From positions 1 to 64,000 of the forward strand of contig JAIEPH010000074.1 of assembly GCA_019749805.1 (NCBI GenBank): 64,000 nt of DNA, in the 5' to 3' direction. Position 1 is the first letter of the stretch. Every line of letters begins with the position of its first letter. Shown here one piece after another: positions 28,024-36,980 of this stretch. The stretch is from Mycobacteriaceae bacterium (lineage in GTDB: Bacteria; Actinomycetota; Actinomycetes; Mycobacteriales; Mycobacteriaceae). Made by a program: the position numbers and the translations under genes. The notes under the pieces were generated by a model. It was given only the letters and a program-made list of their open reading frames with translations. It made no database searches and was not told the origin of the DNA.

Positions 28024-30737
28024 CCTACACCGTGAACGGCGCAGCCTTCGACGAGCAGCCCCGACCCGGCCAGTGTCTGCGTACCTTCGTCCGCTCGCTG
28101 GGCTGCCTCGGTGTCAAAAAAGGTTGTGACGCGGGTGATTGCGGTGCCTGCACGGTGTGGCTTGACGGAGATCCGGTGCACAGCTGCATCACCCCCGCCT
28201 TCCGCGCGGAGGGACGGGAAGTCACCACCATCGAGGGCCTCGGCACGCCCGACAACCTGCATCCCATGCAACAGCAGTTCCTCGACGGCCCGGGATTCCA
28301 GTGTGGTTTCTGCACCGCGGGGATGATCATGACGTCGGCCACCTTCACCGACAAGCAGAAGCGCGACCTGCCGCGCGCGCTGAAGGGAAACCTGTGTCGC
28401 TGCACCGGGTATCGCGCCATCGAGGACGCGATCCACGGTGTCAAGGGAATCGAGGACGCGGCACCCGGTGAGGCCGTAGGGGCCAACGTCGTCGCGCCGG
28501 CAGCCACCGGGGTCGTCACCGGGACGGTCGAGTTCACCATGGACACCGCGATGCCGGAAATGCTTCATCTCAAGGTGCTGCACTCACCGCACGCCCATGC
28601 GCGCGTCGTCTCCATCGACGCGTCCGCCGCGCTCGAGGTTCCCGGCGTGCAGCGCGTGTACACGTGGCAGGACGTCCCCCGCAAACGATTCAGCACGGCC
28701 ATCCACACCGACCACCTCGTCGATCCCGACGACACCTACATACTCGACAACGTCATGCGGTTCGTCGGCCAGCGGGTCGTGGCGGTGGTGGCCGAGTCCG
28801 TCGGTGCCGCCGAAGAGGGTTGCCGCAAGGTCGCCGTGGAGTACGAGGTGCTGCCCGCCGTCTTCGACCCCGAGGAGGCGATGGCCGACGGCGCGCCGCA
28901 ACTGCACAGCTACGACGACCCGTTCGCGCACGACAAGCTGCGTAACATCCTGCTCGAACTGCACGGCGAGGTCGGCGACGTCGAGGCCGGATTCGCGGCG
29001 GCCGACGTGATCCACGAGGGCACCTATTTCACGCCCCGCGTCCAGCACGCCCACCTCGAAACGCATGGTTCGATCGCCTGGATGGAGGAGGGGCGGTTGC
29101 ATGTGCGGACCAGTTCGCAATCGCCGTCGGTCGCGAAACTCAAACTCTCCCATCTGTTCAACCTCCGCCCCGACGAGCTGAGGGTGTTCTGCAAGAGGGT
29201 CGGCGGCGGGTTCGGCGGCAAGCAGGAAGTGATATCCGAGGACCTGGTCGCCCTGGCGGCGCTGGACACCGGCCGACCCGTCTGCTGGGAGTACACCCGG
29301 GAAGAGGCGTTCACCACGGCCTCACCGCGACACCCGATGAAGATCACCGTGAAACTCGGCGCGAAGGCCGACGGCACGCTGACCGCGTTCCAATTCCGAA
29401 ACGTCTCCAATACCGGGGCATACGGAAACCACGGCGGTGAGACGCTGTTCGCCGGCGGTGCCGCCGTGATGCAATACCGATGCCCCAACAAGAGATTCGA
29501 CGGCTACTCGGTGTACACCAACACCGTGCCCAGCGGTGCGCTGCGCGGGTACGGTATGACCCAGCCGTCATTCGCGGTCGAGTCCGCGATGACCGAGTTG
29601 GCGCGGGCGCTCGGTATGGATCCGCTGGAATTGCGCCGCCGCAACGTGATTGTGCCCGGCGATGCGCTGGTGGCGGTCGGTGAGCACCCAGAAGATGTGA
29701 CTTTCACCGAGGACGGGCTGACCGCCTGCATCGACCTGGTGGACGGCGCGTTGCGCCGCAGACCTCCCGAGCCGAGCCTCGGACCGGATTGGCTGGTCGG
29801 CACCGGCGCCGCGAGCTCCATCCACGAGACCGCCCCGCCGACCGACCATGTATCCAATGCGTGGGCCACCCTGCGAGACGATGCCGTCTACGAGATCGCA
29901 GTGGGGACAGTTGAATTCGGTGAGGGTACCTCGACTGCGCATGTGCAGATCGCGGCGAGCGTGCTCGGCACCACGACGTCTCGAATCCACCTCGTGCAGG
30001 CCGACACCGACAGGACGGGTTTCGACACCGGCGCATTCGCGAGCGCCGGCCTGTTCGTCTCGGGCAACGCCGTCCAGAAGGCGACGACTGCTCTCCGGGA
30101 GAGCATTCTGCACTTCGCCGCTGGGCACGTCGGCGTCGATGTCAGTGCGTGCGCGATGGACGACGACGGGGTGTTGTGCGACGACACCAGACTGACGCTG
30201 GCCGAGGTATTGGCAGCCGCCCGTGAGCGCGGTAGGCGGTTCACCGTAGCGCGCAAGGCCTACGGCTCGCCGCGCAGCGTGACGTCCAACGCGCACGGCT
30301 TCCGTATCGCCGTCCACCGGATAACCGGCGAAGTGCGCATTCTCTACAGCGTGCACGCCGCCGATCCCGGCGTCGTGATCAATCCGCAGCAGGTCCGCGG
30401 ACAGATCGAAGGCGGGGTCGCACAGGCCATCGGCTTCGCGCTCACCGAGAACTTCCGTGTCGACAGCTACGGAGCGGTGGTCAATCCCAACCTGCGCAAC
30501 TATCGCATTCCCACCTACGCCGATGTGCCGCGCACGGAAGTCCTTCTCGTCGAAACCCAGGATTCGGTTGGACCCATGAAGGCGAAGGGCATCGCCGAGT
30601 CGAACGTCAATCCGGTGGCACCGGCACTGGCCAACGCACTGCACGACGCCACGGGAGTCCGGTATCGAGAGTTGCCTTTCACCCCGGAACGCATCTATCG
30701 ACGTCTGATCGAGCACAGGCTCTCTCCCGCAACCTGA
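28020..30737 (+). CDS. Fused 2Fe-2S / molybdopterin hydroxylase (aldehyde/xanthine oxidoreductase type)
   Basis: A 905-residue fusion of two subunits that are often separate. Residues 1-150 hold two 2Fe-2S domains: a plant-type cluster (Cys36, 41, 44, 56) and a second cluster (QCGFC and GNLCRCTGY). The rest is the molybdopterin subunit, with RVGGGFGGKQEV near the cofactor, EGGVAQAIGF, and an active-site Glu in KAKGIAESNVNP. The single-chain layout resembles Desulfovibrio aldehyde oxidoreductase, but here a separate FAD subunit is present. It hydroxylates an aldehyde or N-heterocycle; substrate unknown. Confidence 0.92.
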   Translation: MTYTVNGAAFDEQPRPGQCLRTFVRSLGCLGVKKGCDAGDCGACTVWLDGDPVHSCITPAFRAEGREVTTIEGLGTPDNLHPMQQQFLDGPGFQCGFCTAGMIMTSATFTDKQKRDLPRALKGNLCRCTGYRAIEDAIHGVKGIEDAAPGEAVGANVVAPAATGVVTGTVEFTMDTAMPEMLHLKVLHSPHAHARVVSIDASAALEVPGVQRVYTWQDVPRKRFSTAIHTDHLVDPDDTYILDNVMRFVGQRVVAVVAESVGAAEEGCRKVAVEYEVLPAVFDPEEAMADGAPQLHSYDDPFAHDKLRNILLELHGEVGDVEAGFAAADVIHEGTYFTPRVQHAHLETHGSIAWMEEGRLHVRTSSQSPSVAKLKLSHLFNLRPDELRVFCKRVGGGFGGKQEVISEDLVALAALDTGRPVCWEYTREEAFTTASPRHPMKITVKLGAKADGTLTAFQFRNVSNTGAYGNHGGETLFAGGAAVMQYRCPNKRFDGYSVYTNTVPSGALRGYGMTQPSFAVESAMTELARALGMDPLELRRRNVIVPGDALVAVGEHPEDVTFTEDGLTACIDLVDGALRRRPPEPSLGPDWLVGTGAASSIHETAPPTDHVSNAWATLRDDAVYEIAVGTVEFGEGTSTAHVQIAASVLGTTTSRIHLVQADTDRTGFDTGAFASAGLFVSGNAVQKATTALRESILHFAAGHVGVDVSACAMDDDGVLCDDTRLTLAEVLAAARERGRRFTVARKAYGSPRSVTSNAHGFRIAVHRITGEVRILYSVHAADPGVVINPQQVRGQIEGGVAQAIGFALTENFRVDSYGAVVNPNLRNYRIPTYADVPRTEVLLVETQDSVGPMKAKGIAESNVNPVAPALANALHDATGVRYRELPFTPERIYRRLIEHRLSPAT

Positions 30738-30747
30738 TTGGCAGGAC

Positions 30748-31719
30748 ATGGACACCCGAAACCCCACTGATACCGCCGCCACGGTCGTCATCGGCCAGAA
30801 GGTTCGACAGGGTTCAGAGCAGGCGTTCGAAGCCTGGCAACAGGAGATGAACAGGGAAGCGTCGAAGTACCCCGGTTTCATCGGTGCCGAGATCAATCCG
30901 CCGACCGCGGTCCAGCCCGAGTGGGTGACGATATTCCGCTTCGACTCGGTCGCCCACGTCCAGGCATGGATGAACAGCGCGGCTCGGCAGGAACGTCTTG
31001 CCGAAGGCCGGCAGTATTTCGACGGGATCGGGACACAACAAGTCCTCGGCGGGGGTGGGCGGCACAGCGATCCACTTGTGACGGTCGCCGTGACCCACCG
31101 CGTCGATGCCGAGCTGGTCGAGGACTTCCTGGCGTGGCAGGAGCGACTTCGCCAGGCGGAAAGCAAGTTCGCCGGCTTTCGTGGCACCGAGTTGTTTCGT
31201 CCGGTGTCGGGGGTACAGGAGGAATGGACCACCCTTTACCGCTTCGACAACGCCGAAAGTCTTGACAGATGGCTTGTTTCGAGCGAGCGCAAGCGGCTGC
31301 TCGACGAGGGGAAGCAATTCGCCGACTTTCGCTTACGCACCATCGACAACTCGTTCGGCAGCTGGTTCGCGTTCGACGACAACGGAAAACAGGCGCCACC
31401 ACCATCTGAGACCAGGACATCGATAGCAGTGTGGGTGGGGCTGTACCCCACCGTGGTGATACTGACTCTCCTGCTGTCCCCGCTGAAGATGCCGATATGG
31501 CTGGGCATGCTCGTCGGAAATCTGCTGTCGAGCTTCGCGATCAGCTTCCTGGTGATGCCGTACTACGTGAACCCGTTACTGAAGAACTGGCTGCGCCCAC
31601 CGCCCGACGCGCCCAAGGCGCGTACGTTCTGGCGCGGTATCGCCATGGTCGCCGGACTCAACCTGTTCTGGGTGGTGGCCTTCTACCTCGTGACGCGGGT
31701 CTTCTGGCATCTGCCCTAA
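30748..31719 (+). CDS. Tandem ABM-domain protein with C-terminal membrane helices
   Basis: A 323-residue protein with two antibiotic-biosynthesis-monooxygenase (ABM) ferredoxin-like domains (about residues 10-100 and 108-195); both contain the typical YPGFIGAE / FAGFRGTE turn and an EWVTIFRFD / EWTTLYRFD strand. About three membrane helices follow (residues 225-320). It lies 10 bp after the molybdenum hydroxylase gene and is probably in that operon. A possible role is a membrane-bound monooxygenase or sensor; no cofactor site is obvious. Confidence 0.82.
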   Translation: MDTRNPTDTAATVVIGQKVRQGSEQAFEAWQQEMNREASKYPGFIGAEINPPTAVQPEWVTIFRFDSVAHVQAWMNSAARQERLAEGRQYFDGIGTQQVLGGGGRHSDPLVTVAVTHRVDAELVEDFLAWQERLRQAESKFAGFRGTELFRPVSGVQEEWTTLYRFDNAESLDRWLVSSERKRLLDEGKQFADFRLRTIDNSFGSWFAFDDNGKQAPPPSETRTSIAVWVGLYPTVVILTLLLSPLKMPIWLGMLVGNLLSSFAISFLVMPYYVNPLLKNWLRPPPDAPKARTFWRGIAMVAGLNLFWVVAFYLVTRVFWHLP

Positions 31720-34700
31720 CGCCCTGCGAGCGGTGTCGGCCCCGTTGGCATCTTCGGCAATGTGGCAATGAGCTTCGGCACCAACGTCGTTGCGTCCGAT
31801 GCCGGGCGCTCGAGGGTGTACTTGCGAACCTCCTGGCCGCCGGCGGTCGTCCCCGCCACGAGGAGATCGGCTCCGTAGACGGTGCTGGACGTCGCAACGG
31901 TCGCGCCAGGGGTCTCCCCGGCGAACGGTGCAAACGAAGCGATCTCGGCGTACTCGATGTTCTCCTCGTGGTGGTTCGGACTTTCCAGGTACATACTCGG
32001 CTGCCCGTCGAGCTTTGATCCGGTAGACCACACCCGCACCGTGCCTGCCCCGGCGAGTTGGCTGGTGATGATGCTCTTGGCTCCGCCCTCGCCGCCCGCG
32101 ACCCATCCGGTGGACAGCGCGACCCCGTCCCTGTAGTTCTCGTCGTAGGCCAGGAAGTTCGACGTCATCCTCGGTTCATTGGGCTTGGCGGCATGTTCGG
32201 TGGCCGTACCGTTGGCCTGCGCCCGCGCGGTCGGCGTGTAGAGGTCCCAACGGAAAGACTTGACCAGTGGCGCATCACCGGGACCCGGCGCAGTCACGAT
32301 CGTCTCGCGACCCGATCCGAATTCGACCATTCCGGTGGCCAACGAGACTCCGGACTGCGATCCGGGATAGGGCGTGAACGTGGAGAACACATCTGGACCC
32401 TTGCCCGACTCGGACGGCAAGGTCGATGAGTACACCTTCACCCGTGACTCTGTTCCCGGACCGGTGCCGACGATGATGTTGTCGGCCAATGAGTTTCCGT
32501 CGATGTCCGCCCCGGCGACGGTAACACCGCCGGTGAAGTCGGAGTCGAACGGGGCGAACCGGGTGATCTCGGTCTTGAACAGGCCCAGGTCGGTGTCGTT
32601 GCCGTCGTAAGCGACCACTTCAGGAGATGCCCCCTTGCCGGTGCCCGCGACCAGATCGAGAATTCCGTCGCCGTTCACGTCGGCCATCGCCACCGACGGC
32701 GTGCCCTCGAAGTCCGGGAACGGGACGACGGTCTGCAGCACCTTGTCGCCGTTGCCATCCCGGACCTGAACCGAAGCCGGCTTCCCGTTGGATCCGGGTA
32801 TCGCCACGGCATATGTCGACACTTCGGGGATGACGTTGATGGTGGCCATGAGCCCGTTGTCTTCGTGGTTGAGACGGTGGCAATGGATCACGTAGGTGCC
32901 CGCGTACTCCTGGAACTCCTGGCGCAGGGTCAGTGTCGCCGGGGTACTCACAACGTGCATGTCGTTGAATATTGGTGCGGGCACGTTGACGTTGTCGAGG
33001 CCCCAGGGTTGCACGCCGGTCTTGCCCCGGTTCGGGTCGTCGATGCCCATCACCTGAAAGTCGTTGACGTGGATGTGCATCGGATGCGCATCATTGTTCA
33101 TATTGACGATCTTCCACTCCTCAACCGAGTTGAGCCGCGGCTGGATCAGCGAGACATTTGGGAACCCGCTGGGCTCGAACATGTAGATGACGGCCTTGGG
33201 ATCACTGTTGCTGGCCAGGTCGCCGCCGATGGTGTCGGTGATCGTCATCTCCCTTTTGACGGCCGGCGTCATCACCGCGGTGTCCACGAAGGACGTGTAT
33301 GCATCGAGGTTCTGGCCGGGCTCGAATGCCGTGGTCCTTCCCTCTCCGCTGGTGTCCTGCGTCGCGCGGATCAGCGTCTGGGTGGGGAACACGAAGAAGC
33401 CGTCGGCGAAGCTGAGGAACTTCGGATCCACGGTGAGCGTGCCGAGCACCGCGGGCGTGTTTTTGGTGCCGTTGTTCGTGTACAGCACACCGGGATTCAC
33501 GATCGGCTTCGCATTGGGGTCCGGCGGAAACTCCAGGACCAGGTCGCCTTCGGAAGGCATCGTCACCGCGATCGCATAGCGGGAGCCGGGTGGGACGCTG
33601 AGCGTCGTTCCGTCACCGTAGACCGGCCGGCCGACCTGCGTGTAAGGGTTACCGTCCTGCCCGACGATCGAGAACTTCGGATGGTTGCCGGTGGCCGTCT
33701 CGGTCAATCTGACTGTCATATACGCAATGTCGCTGATGTTTGCGACCACCCAGATCTCCGTCTGGCCCGGCTTGATCTTCAGCTCCGGCTGGAACTGGCC
33801 GTTCACCGTGAACTGCACATCGCGCTGATTCTCTGGCAGATCAGGCTTTTCGGCAACCTTTGTGGTCGGGCTGTCGAAGTTCATCAGGTTCGACGGGATG
33901 AACTGGGTCTGACCGCGATTGTTCTTGGGCGAGAGCGGCCCTTCCCACCATGGCGTCAGATACTGGGACCCCATCGCGGTGTCGGCGATGTTCACCGGAG
34001 CCAGACTCGGCTGGTACGTGCCGTCCGCGAGTTGCGAACCCTGCGGGGGTTTGAGCGTGCTCGCCCACTGCGGCCAGCTGTAGTTGTTGAGCTGGTGCCC
34101 CTTCCCATTGCGGTCGAACACGTAGTTGTACTGAATCGCCATGTTGCGTATGGGAATATCATTTTGCGTCACCAGCGGCAGGTTGCCGTCGGGACGGCCG
34201 ATCTCCAACAAACCGGCCAAGCCGGCGTAGGTCTGTTGTGACGTCATCGTGTGACGGTGACTGTGGTACCAGTACAACCCACTGGGCATGTTCTTGGGCA
34301 CGTCATAGGTGTAGGTGTTTCCCATCCCCGCAGGAATCGAGAGCAACACGTTGTCGGCGTTGCCCGACGGACTGACGTGCAGACCGTGGGTGTGCAGGTT
34401 CAGCGGCGACTCCGTGAGAGCGGGCGGGTACAACGGCACCTCGCCGCCCTTGGGCGTCATCGCCGGGTCGTAGAAGTCCGGGATGCTCAGATCTTGAAGG
34501 TCGTTGTCGTAGTGGATGATCAGCTTCTCGCCGGGGTTAACGCGCAGCGTGGGCGCGGGGTAGAGGTTGTCGCCCTTCGTCGTTCCGTCCGAAGCGCTTC
34601 CCTTGATGAGGTCGTATCCGAAGACGAGGAAATTGGTGACAGGCTCTTTGACGGTGTCCAGGTTGACGGTGCCCTGGTGCGCCGAGAGTCGAACCTCGAG

Positions 34701-34886
34701 CACCCCGTCCTTACTCGTGAGCCGCACTGGTTCCTTGAAAGGCGCGGGCCTGCCGTCGGGACCCGCGTTCACTCCGGCCTGTGGCGCGGGCGCCTCCTTG
34801 TCGCGCGAGCAAGCCGTCATCGCGGCGATCATCGCGATGACCAACATCAAGGCAGTGAAGACTCGTGAAGCGGGACGAAGCCGCAT
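31716..34886 (-). CDS. Multicopper oxidase lipoprotein with C-terminal FG-GAP/propeller-like region
   Basis: A 1056-residue exported protein. A signal sequence ends at Cys26 (IAAMTAC lipobox), so it should be lipid-anchored outside the membrane. Residues about 40-690 are a multicopper oxidase: copper ligands appear as NLHTHGLHV, YWYHSHRHT, HPMHIHVND and YVIHCHRLNHEDNGLM (type 1 site). Residues about 710-1056 contain about five repeats such as ADVNGDGILDLVAGTG and GADIDGNSLADNIIVGTG, typical of FG-GAP/VCBS beta-propeller blades. ATG 34886 follows GGAGAGG. It may oxidise Cu(I), Mn or phenols; unusually long for the family. Confidence 0.9.
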   Translation of the reverse strand: MRLRPASRVFTALMLVIAMIAAMTACSRDKEAPAPQAGVNAGPDGRPAPFKEPVRLTSKDGVLEVRLSAHQGTVNLDTVKEPVTNFLVFGYDLIKGSASDGTTKGDNLYPAPTLRVNPGEKLIIHYDNDLQDLSIPDFYDPAMTPKGGEVPLYPPALTESPLNLHTHGLHVSPSGNADNVLLSIPAGMGNTYTYDVPKNMPSGLYWYHSHRHTMTSQQTYAGLAGLLEIGRPDGNLPLVTQNDIPIRNMAIQYNYVFDRNGKGHQLNNYSWPQWASTLKPPQGSQLADGTYQPSLAPVNIADTAMGSQYLTPWWEGPLSPKNNRGQTQFIPSNLMNFDSPTTKVAEKPDLPENQRDVQFTVNGQFQPELKIKPGQTEIWVVANISDIAYMTVRLTETATGNHPKFSIVGQDGNPYTQVGRPVYGDGTTLSVPPGSRYAIAVTMPSEGDLVLEFPPDPNAKPIVNPGVLYTNNGTKNTPAVLGTLTVDPKFLSFADGFFVFPTQTLIRATQDTSGEGRTTAFEPGQNLDAYTSFVDTAVMTPAVKREMTITDTIGGDLASNSDPKAVIYMFEPSGFPNVSLIQPRLNSVEEWKIVNMNNDAHPMHIHVNDFQVMGIDDPNRGKTGVQPWGLDNVNVPAPIFNDMHVVSTPATLTLRQEFQEYAGTYVIHCHRLNHEDNGLMATINVIPEVSTYAVAIPGSNGKPASVQVRDGNGDKVLQTVVPFPDFEGTPSVAMADVNGDGILDLVAGTGKGASPEVVAYDGNDTDLGLFKTEITRFAPFDSDFTGGVTVAGADIDGNSLADNIIVGTGPGTESRVKVYSSTLPSESGKGPDVFSTFTPYPGSQSGVSLATGMVEFGSGRETIVTAPGPGDAPLVKSFRWDLYTPTARAQANGTATEHAAKPNEPRMTSNFLAYDENYRDGVALSTGWVAGGEGGAKSIITSQLAGAGTVRVWSTGSKLDGQPSMYLESPNHHEENIEYAEIASFAPFAGETPGATVATSSTVYGADLLVAGTTAGGQEVRKYTLERPASDATTLVPKLIATLPKMPTGPTPLAGR

Positions 34887-34965
34887 GGCCTCTCCATTTC
34901 TCAACGAAACTAGCTAAAACGAGCGATCGACATTGCGCAGCTTATATGGGTGCAGTGCTGCAAAT

Positions 34966-34977
34966 GGCAAATTTGCC
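34966..34977. repeat. 12-bp palindrome in the multicopper oxidase promoter region
   Basis: GGCAAATTTGCC is a perfect palindrome about 80 bp upstream of the oxidase start. An AT-rich TATAAGCT-like -10 (minus strand, about 34940-34947) lies some 19 bp closer to the gene, so the palindrome would cover the -35 region. The 113-bp gap holds nothing else. Confidence 0.35.
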
Positions 34978-34999
34978 GCAATGTGTCGCGCTGGACGGG

Positions 35000-35500
35000 T
35001 CAGGTGGCGGTCTCCTGGGCCGACAGGGCCATCCACTGACCGTTCTGAAGCTCGAATACGTCGGTGAATCGCTCGATGCCCATCACCCGGCCGTCTTTGA
35101 GCAACGTGTTGATTCCGTGGACCACCGCAGTGTTGCCCGTGATGTCGACGATCTGGTCCGATGGGTTCATTGTGAACGACAGCGGCGCCACACTCGCGAT
35201 CTCTTCGGCACGGTTGATCAACCGCCCTTCCGAGTCGACGTGTTAGAAGGTCGGGCTGAGGATCGCCTCGACGGTCGGGGCGTCACCGGCGGTGATCGCC
35301 GTCAGCCAGCGCATCTCCTGGGAAAGGACGTCTGCGCACGGCCCCGCCTCGAGCGGCAGCGGAGCGCCCGTCGCCGCATCAAGGCAGGTGTCGGCGGCAG
35401 CCGCGGACGCCGGGGCGAAGATCGCGACAGCCGAGAGTGCGGCCGAAAAGGCCAGCCCAGTCGTGAGGGTTTGGGCCCTGTCACGTGTCCATCGGCTCAT
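35000..35500 (-). pseudogene. Secreted SnoaL/DUF4440-like protein interrupted by an in-frame TAA
   Basis: Two open segments lie in the same frame, separated only by TAA at 35243-35245. The first (from ATG 35500) encodes a signal peptide (MSRWTRDRAQTL then a hydrophobic stretch ending in ASAAAAD) and ends AILSPTF. After the stop the frame continues HVDSEGRLINRAEEIAS and on to MALSAQETAT. Joined, they make one exported NTF2-like domain of about 165 residues with the common pattern of a Phe, one residue, then HVDSEG. A single base change (for example TAC to TAA) would explain it. It could also be a sequencing error. Confidence 0.8.
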
Positions 35501-35566
35501 AAGATCCGTTCCCTCGGTCAATGATTGCTAGGTTGCGTATCGAATGATGCGACGAAAGGGCGAGCA

Positions 35567-36244
35567 TTGTCGGGCAATTGGGGATCGGTGCTGATCGAGC
35601 TCATACCGCTCGCACTGGTCGTGGCACTCTCGCCGTTGTCGATCATCCCGGCAGTGCTGGTGCTGCACACTGCCCGCCCACGTCCGACGGGCCTGGCATT
35701 CCTGGCCGGCTGGCTGATCGGCCTGGCGGCGTTGACCAGCATCTTCCTCGCCGTGTCGGGCCTCATCGGCGGACTCGGTGGCAAGCCTCCCGGCTGGGCG
35801 TCCTGGTTACGCATTGTGGTGGGTGCGGCGCTGATCGTTTACGGCATCTACAAGTGGCTTACGCGCAAAAAATCGGAACACACGCCCAAGTGGATGCAAA
35901 GCCTGTCGAAACTCACACCCGCTCGCGCCGGTGCCACGGGGTTCGTGCTCACCATCCTCAACCCGAAGGTGCTGTTCATCTGTGCCGCAGCGGGTTTGGC
36001 GATCGGCACTGCCGGACTCGGGTCGTCACAGATCTGGATCGCCGAGCTGTGGTACGTCCTGGTCGCCGCTTCGACTGTGGCGCTGCCGATCCTGGCCTAC
36101 GCCGTGTCCGGCGACCGGCTCAACGAACCGCTGACGCGACTCAAGAACTGGATGGAGGCTCAGCATGCCGTCCTCGTCGCGATAATCCTGGTCGTGATCG
36201 GTCTCATGGTGCTGTACAAGGGAATTCACGCCCTTGCCCTTTGA
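35567..36244 (+). CDS. GAP/Sap-family membrane protein (LysE-like)
   Basis: A 225-residue polytopic protein with about six helices. It resembles the mycobacterial GAP family (glycolipid or sulpholipid addressing proteins, Sap) and the wider LysE exporter fold: IPLALVVALSPLSIIPAVLVL opens the protein and GFVLTILNPKVLFICAAAG lies at mid-length, with the conserved NPK. TTG 35567 was chosen for the GAAAGGG ribosome site just upstream. Divergent from the broken SnoaL-like gene. It may help transport or position a surface lipid; substrate unknown. Confidence 0.82.
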   Translation: MSGNWGSVLIELIPLALVVALSPLSIIPAVLVLHTARPRPTGLAFLAGWLIGLAALTSIFLAVSGLIGGLGGKPPGWASWLRIVVGAALIVYGIYKWLTRKKSEHTPKWMQSLSKLTPARAGATGFVLTILNPKVLFICAAAGLAIGTAGLGSSQIWIAELWYVLVAASTVALPILAYAVSGDRLNEPLTRLKNWMEAQHAVLVAIILVVIGLMVLYKGIHALAL

Positions 36245-36247
36245 GGT

Positions 36248-36880
36248 TCAAGGGAGCCCGAGCTCGCTGGCGTCCGCGGTCAGATAGCGCGTGACGGTCG
36301 GTGCGATAACTCGCACCAACTCATCGCCCGACAAGGTCGCCAGCGGCGGCACTTTCATGACGTAGCGCAGCACCGCCGTGCCGACGAGTTGGCTCGCGGC
36401 GAGCGTTGCCCGCAGCCGGGCCTGTTCATCCCCGCCCAGCACGCCGGACACCGCTGTCAGAACGTAGTTCTGCATGAAGCTGCGGAAGGCCTCATGCGCG
36501 TCGGGGTTCGAGGTGGCCGACTGCAGCATCACCACCATGGTCGGACCCGACTCAGGGGCCTCCCAGATCCGCAGGTAGGTCCGCACCATCCGGGTGCCGA
36601 TATCTGGTTCGTCGTCCGTAGTTCCCCTGAGAGCGGCGACCAATAGGTCGGGATCGAGGAGCAGCCGCAGTGACTCGCGGAACAGCTCTGCCTTCGACCC
36701 GAACAGATACAGCACCATCGAAGGGTCGACGTGCGCGTCGTCGGCGATCGACCGCAGCGTCGTCTTCTCATACCCCTCGGTCGCGAACCGCGCCTTGGCC
36801 GCAGCCAGGACGGCCTCGCGCGACACCGGATCTCCCTGGCGTCGCCCTCGCCGCTTCGTCGTTTTCGCTGGTGAAGGCAT
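36248..36880 (-). CDS. TetR-family regulator
   Basis: A 210-residue repressor with a basic N-terminal tail (TTKRRGRRQGD), a helix-turn-helix (TTLRSIADDAHVDPSMVLYL, about residues 40-59) and a larger ligand-binding domain of the TetR_C_17-like type (LGGDEQARLRATLAASQLVG). It is divergent from a membrane protein gene at 36981, and the gap between them carries two symmetric sites with the same TTCAA-N6-TTGAA core, which very likely are its operators. Confidence 0.92.
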   Translation of the reverse strand: MPSPAKTTKRRGRRQGDPVSREAVLAAAKARFATEGYEKTTLRSIADDAHVDPSMVLYLFGSKAELFRESLRLLLDPDLLVAALRGTTDDEPDIGTRMVRTYLRIWEAPESGPTMVVMLQSATSNPDAHEAFRSFMQNYVLTAVSGVLGGDEQARLRATLAASQLVGTAVLRYVMKVPPLATLSGDELVRVIAPTVTRYLTADASELGLP

Positions 36881-36889
36881 CTATCGACA

Positions 36890-36919
36890 CTAGCATTTCA
36901 ATACCTGTTGAAATGCTAG
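36890..36919. promoter_or_regulatory. TetR operator 1 (12-bp arms)
   Basis: CTAGCATTTCAA at 36890-36901 and its exact reverse complement at 36908-36919 are separated by 6 bp, a perfect long inverted repeat beginning 10 bp upstream of the TetR start. The inner core is TTCAA-N6-TTGAA. Confidence 0.8.
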
Positions 36920-36951
36920 TTGCGCCGCGATACGCTCCACTGGACGATTAA

Positions 36952-36967
36952 TTCAACGACGATTGAA
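36952..36967. promoter_or_regulatory. TetR operator 2
   Basis: TTCAA at 36952-36956 and TTGAA at 36963-36967 with a 6-bp spacer repeat the core of operator 1, with centres 55 bp apart. It lies 13 bp before the start of the divergent membrane protein gene, suited to blocking its transcription. Confidence 0.65.
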
Positions 36968-36980
36968 AAGAGGTCGGCTG

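Noticed and set aside
32865-34241. 458-residue plus-strand frame inside the multicopper oxidase gene
   Set aside because: Antisense to clear copper-ligand motifs; no recognisable domain and no ribosome site.
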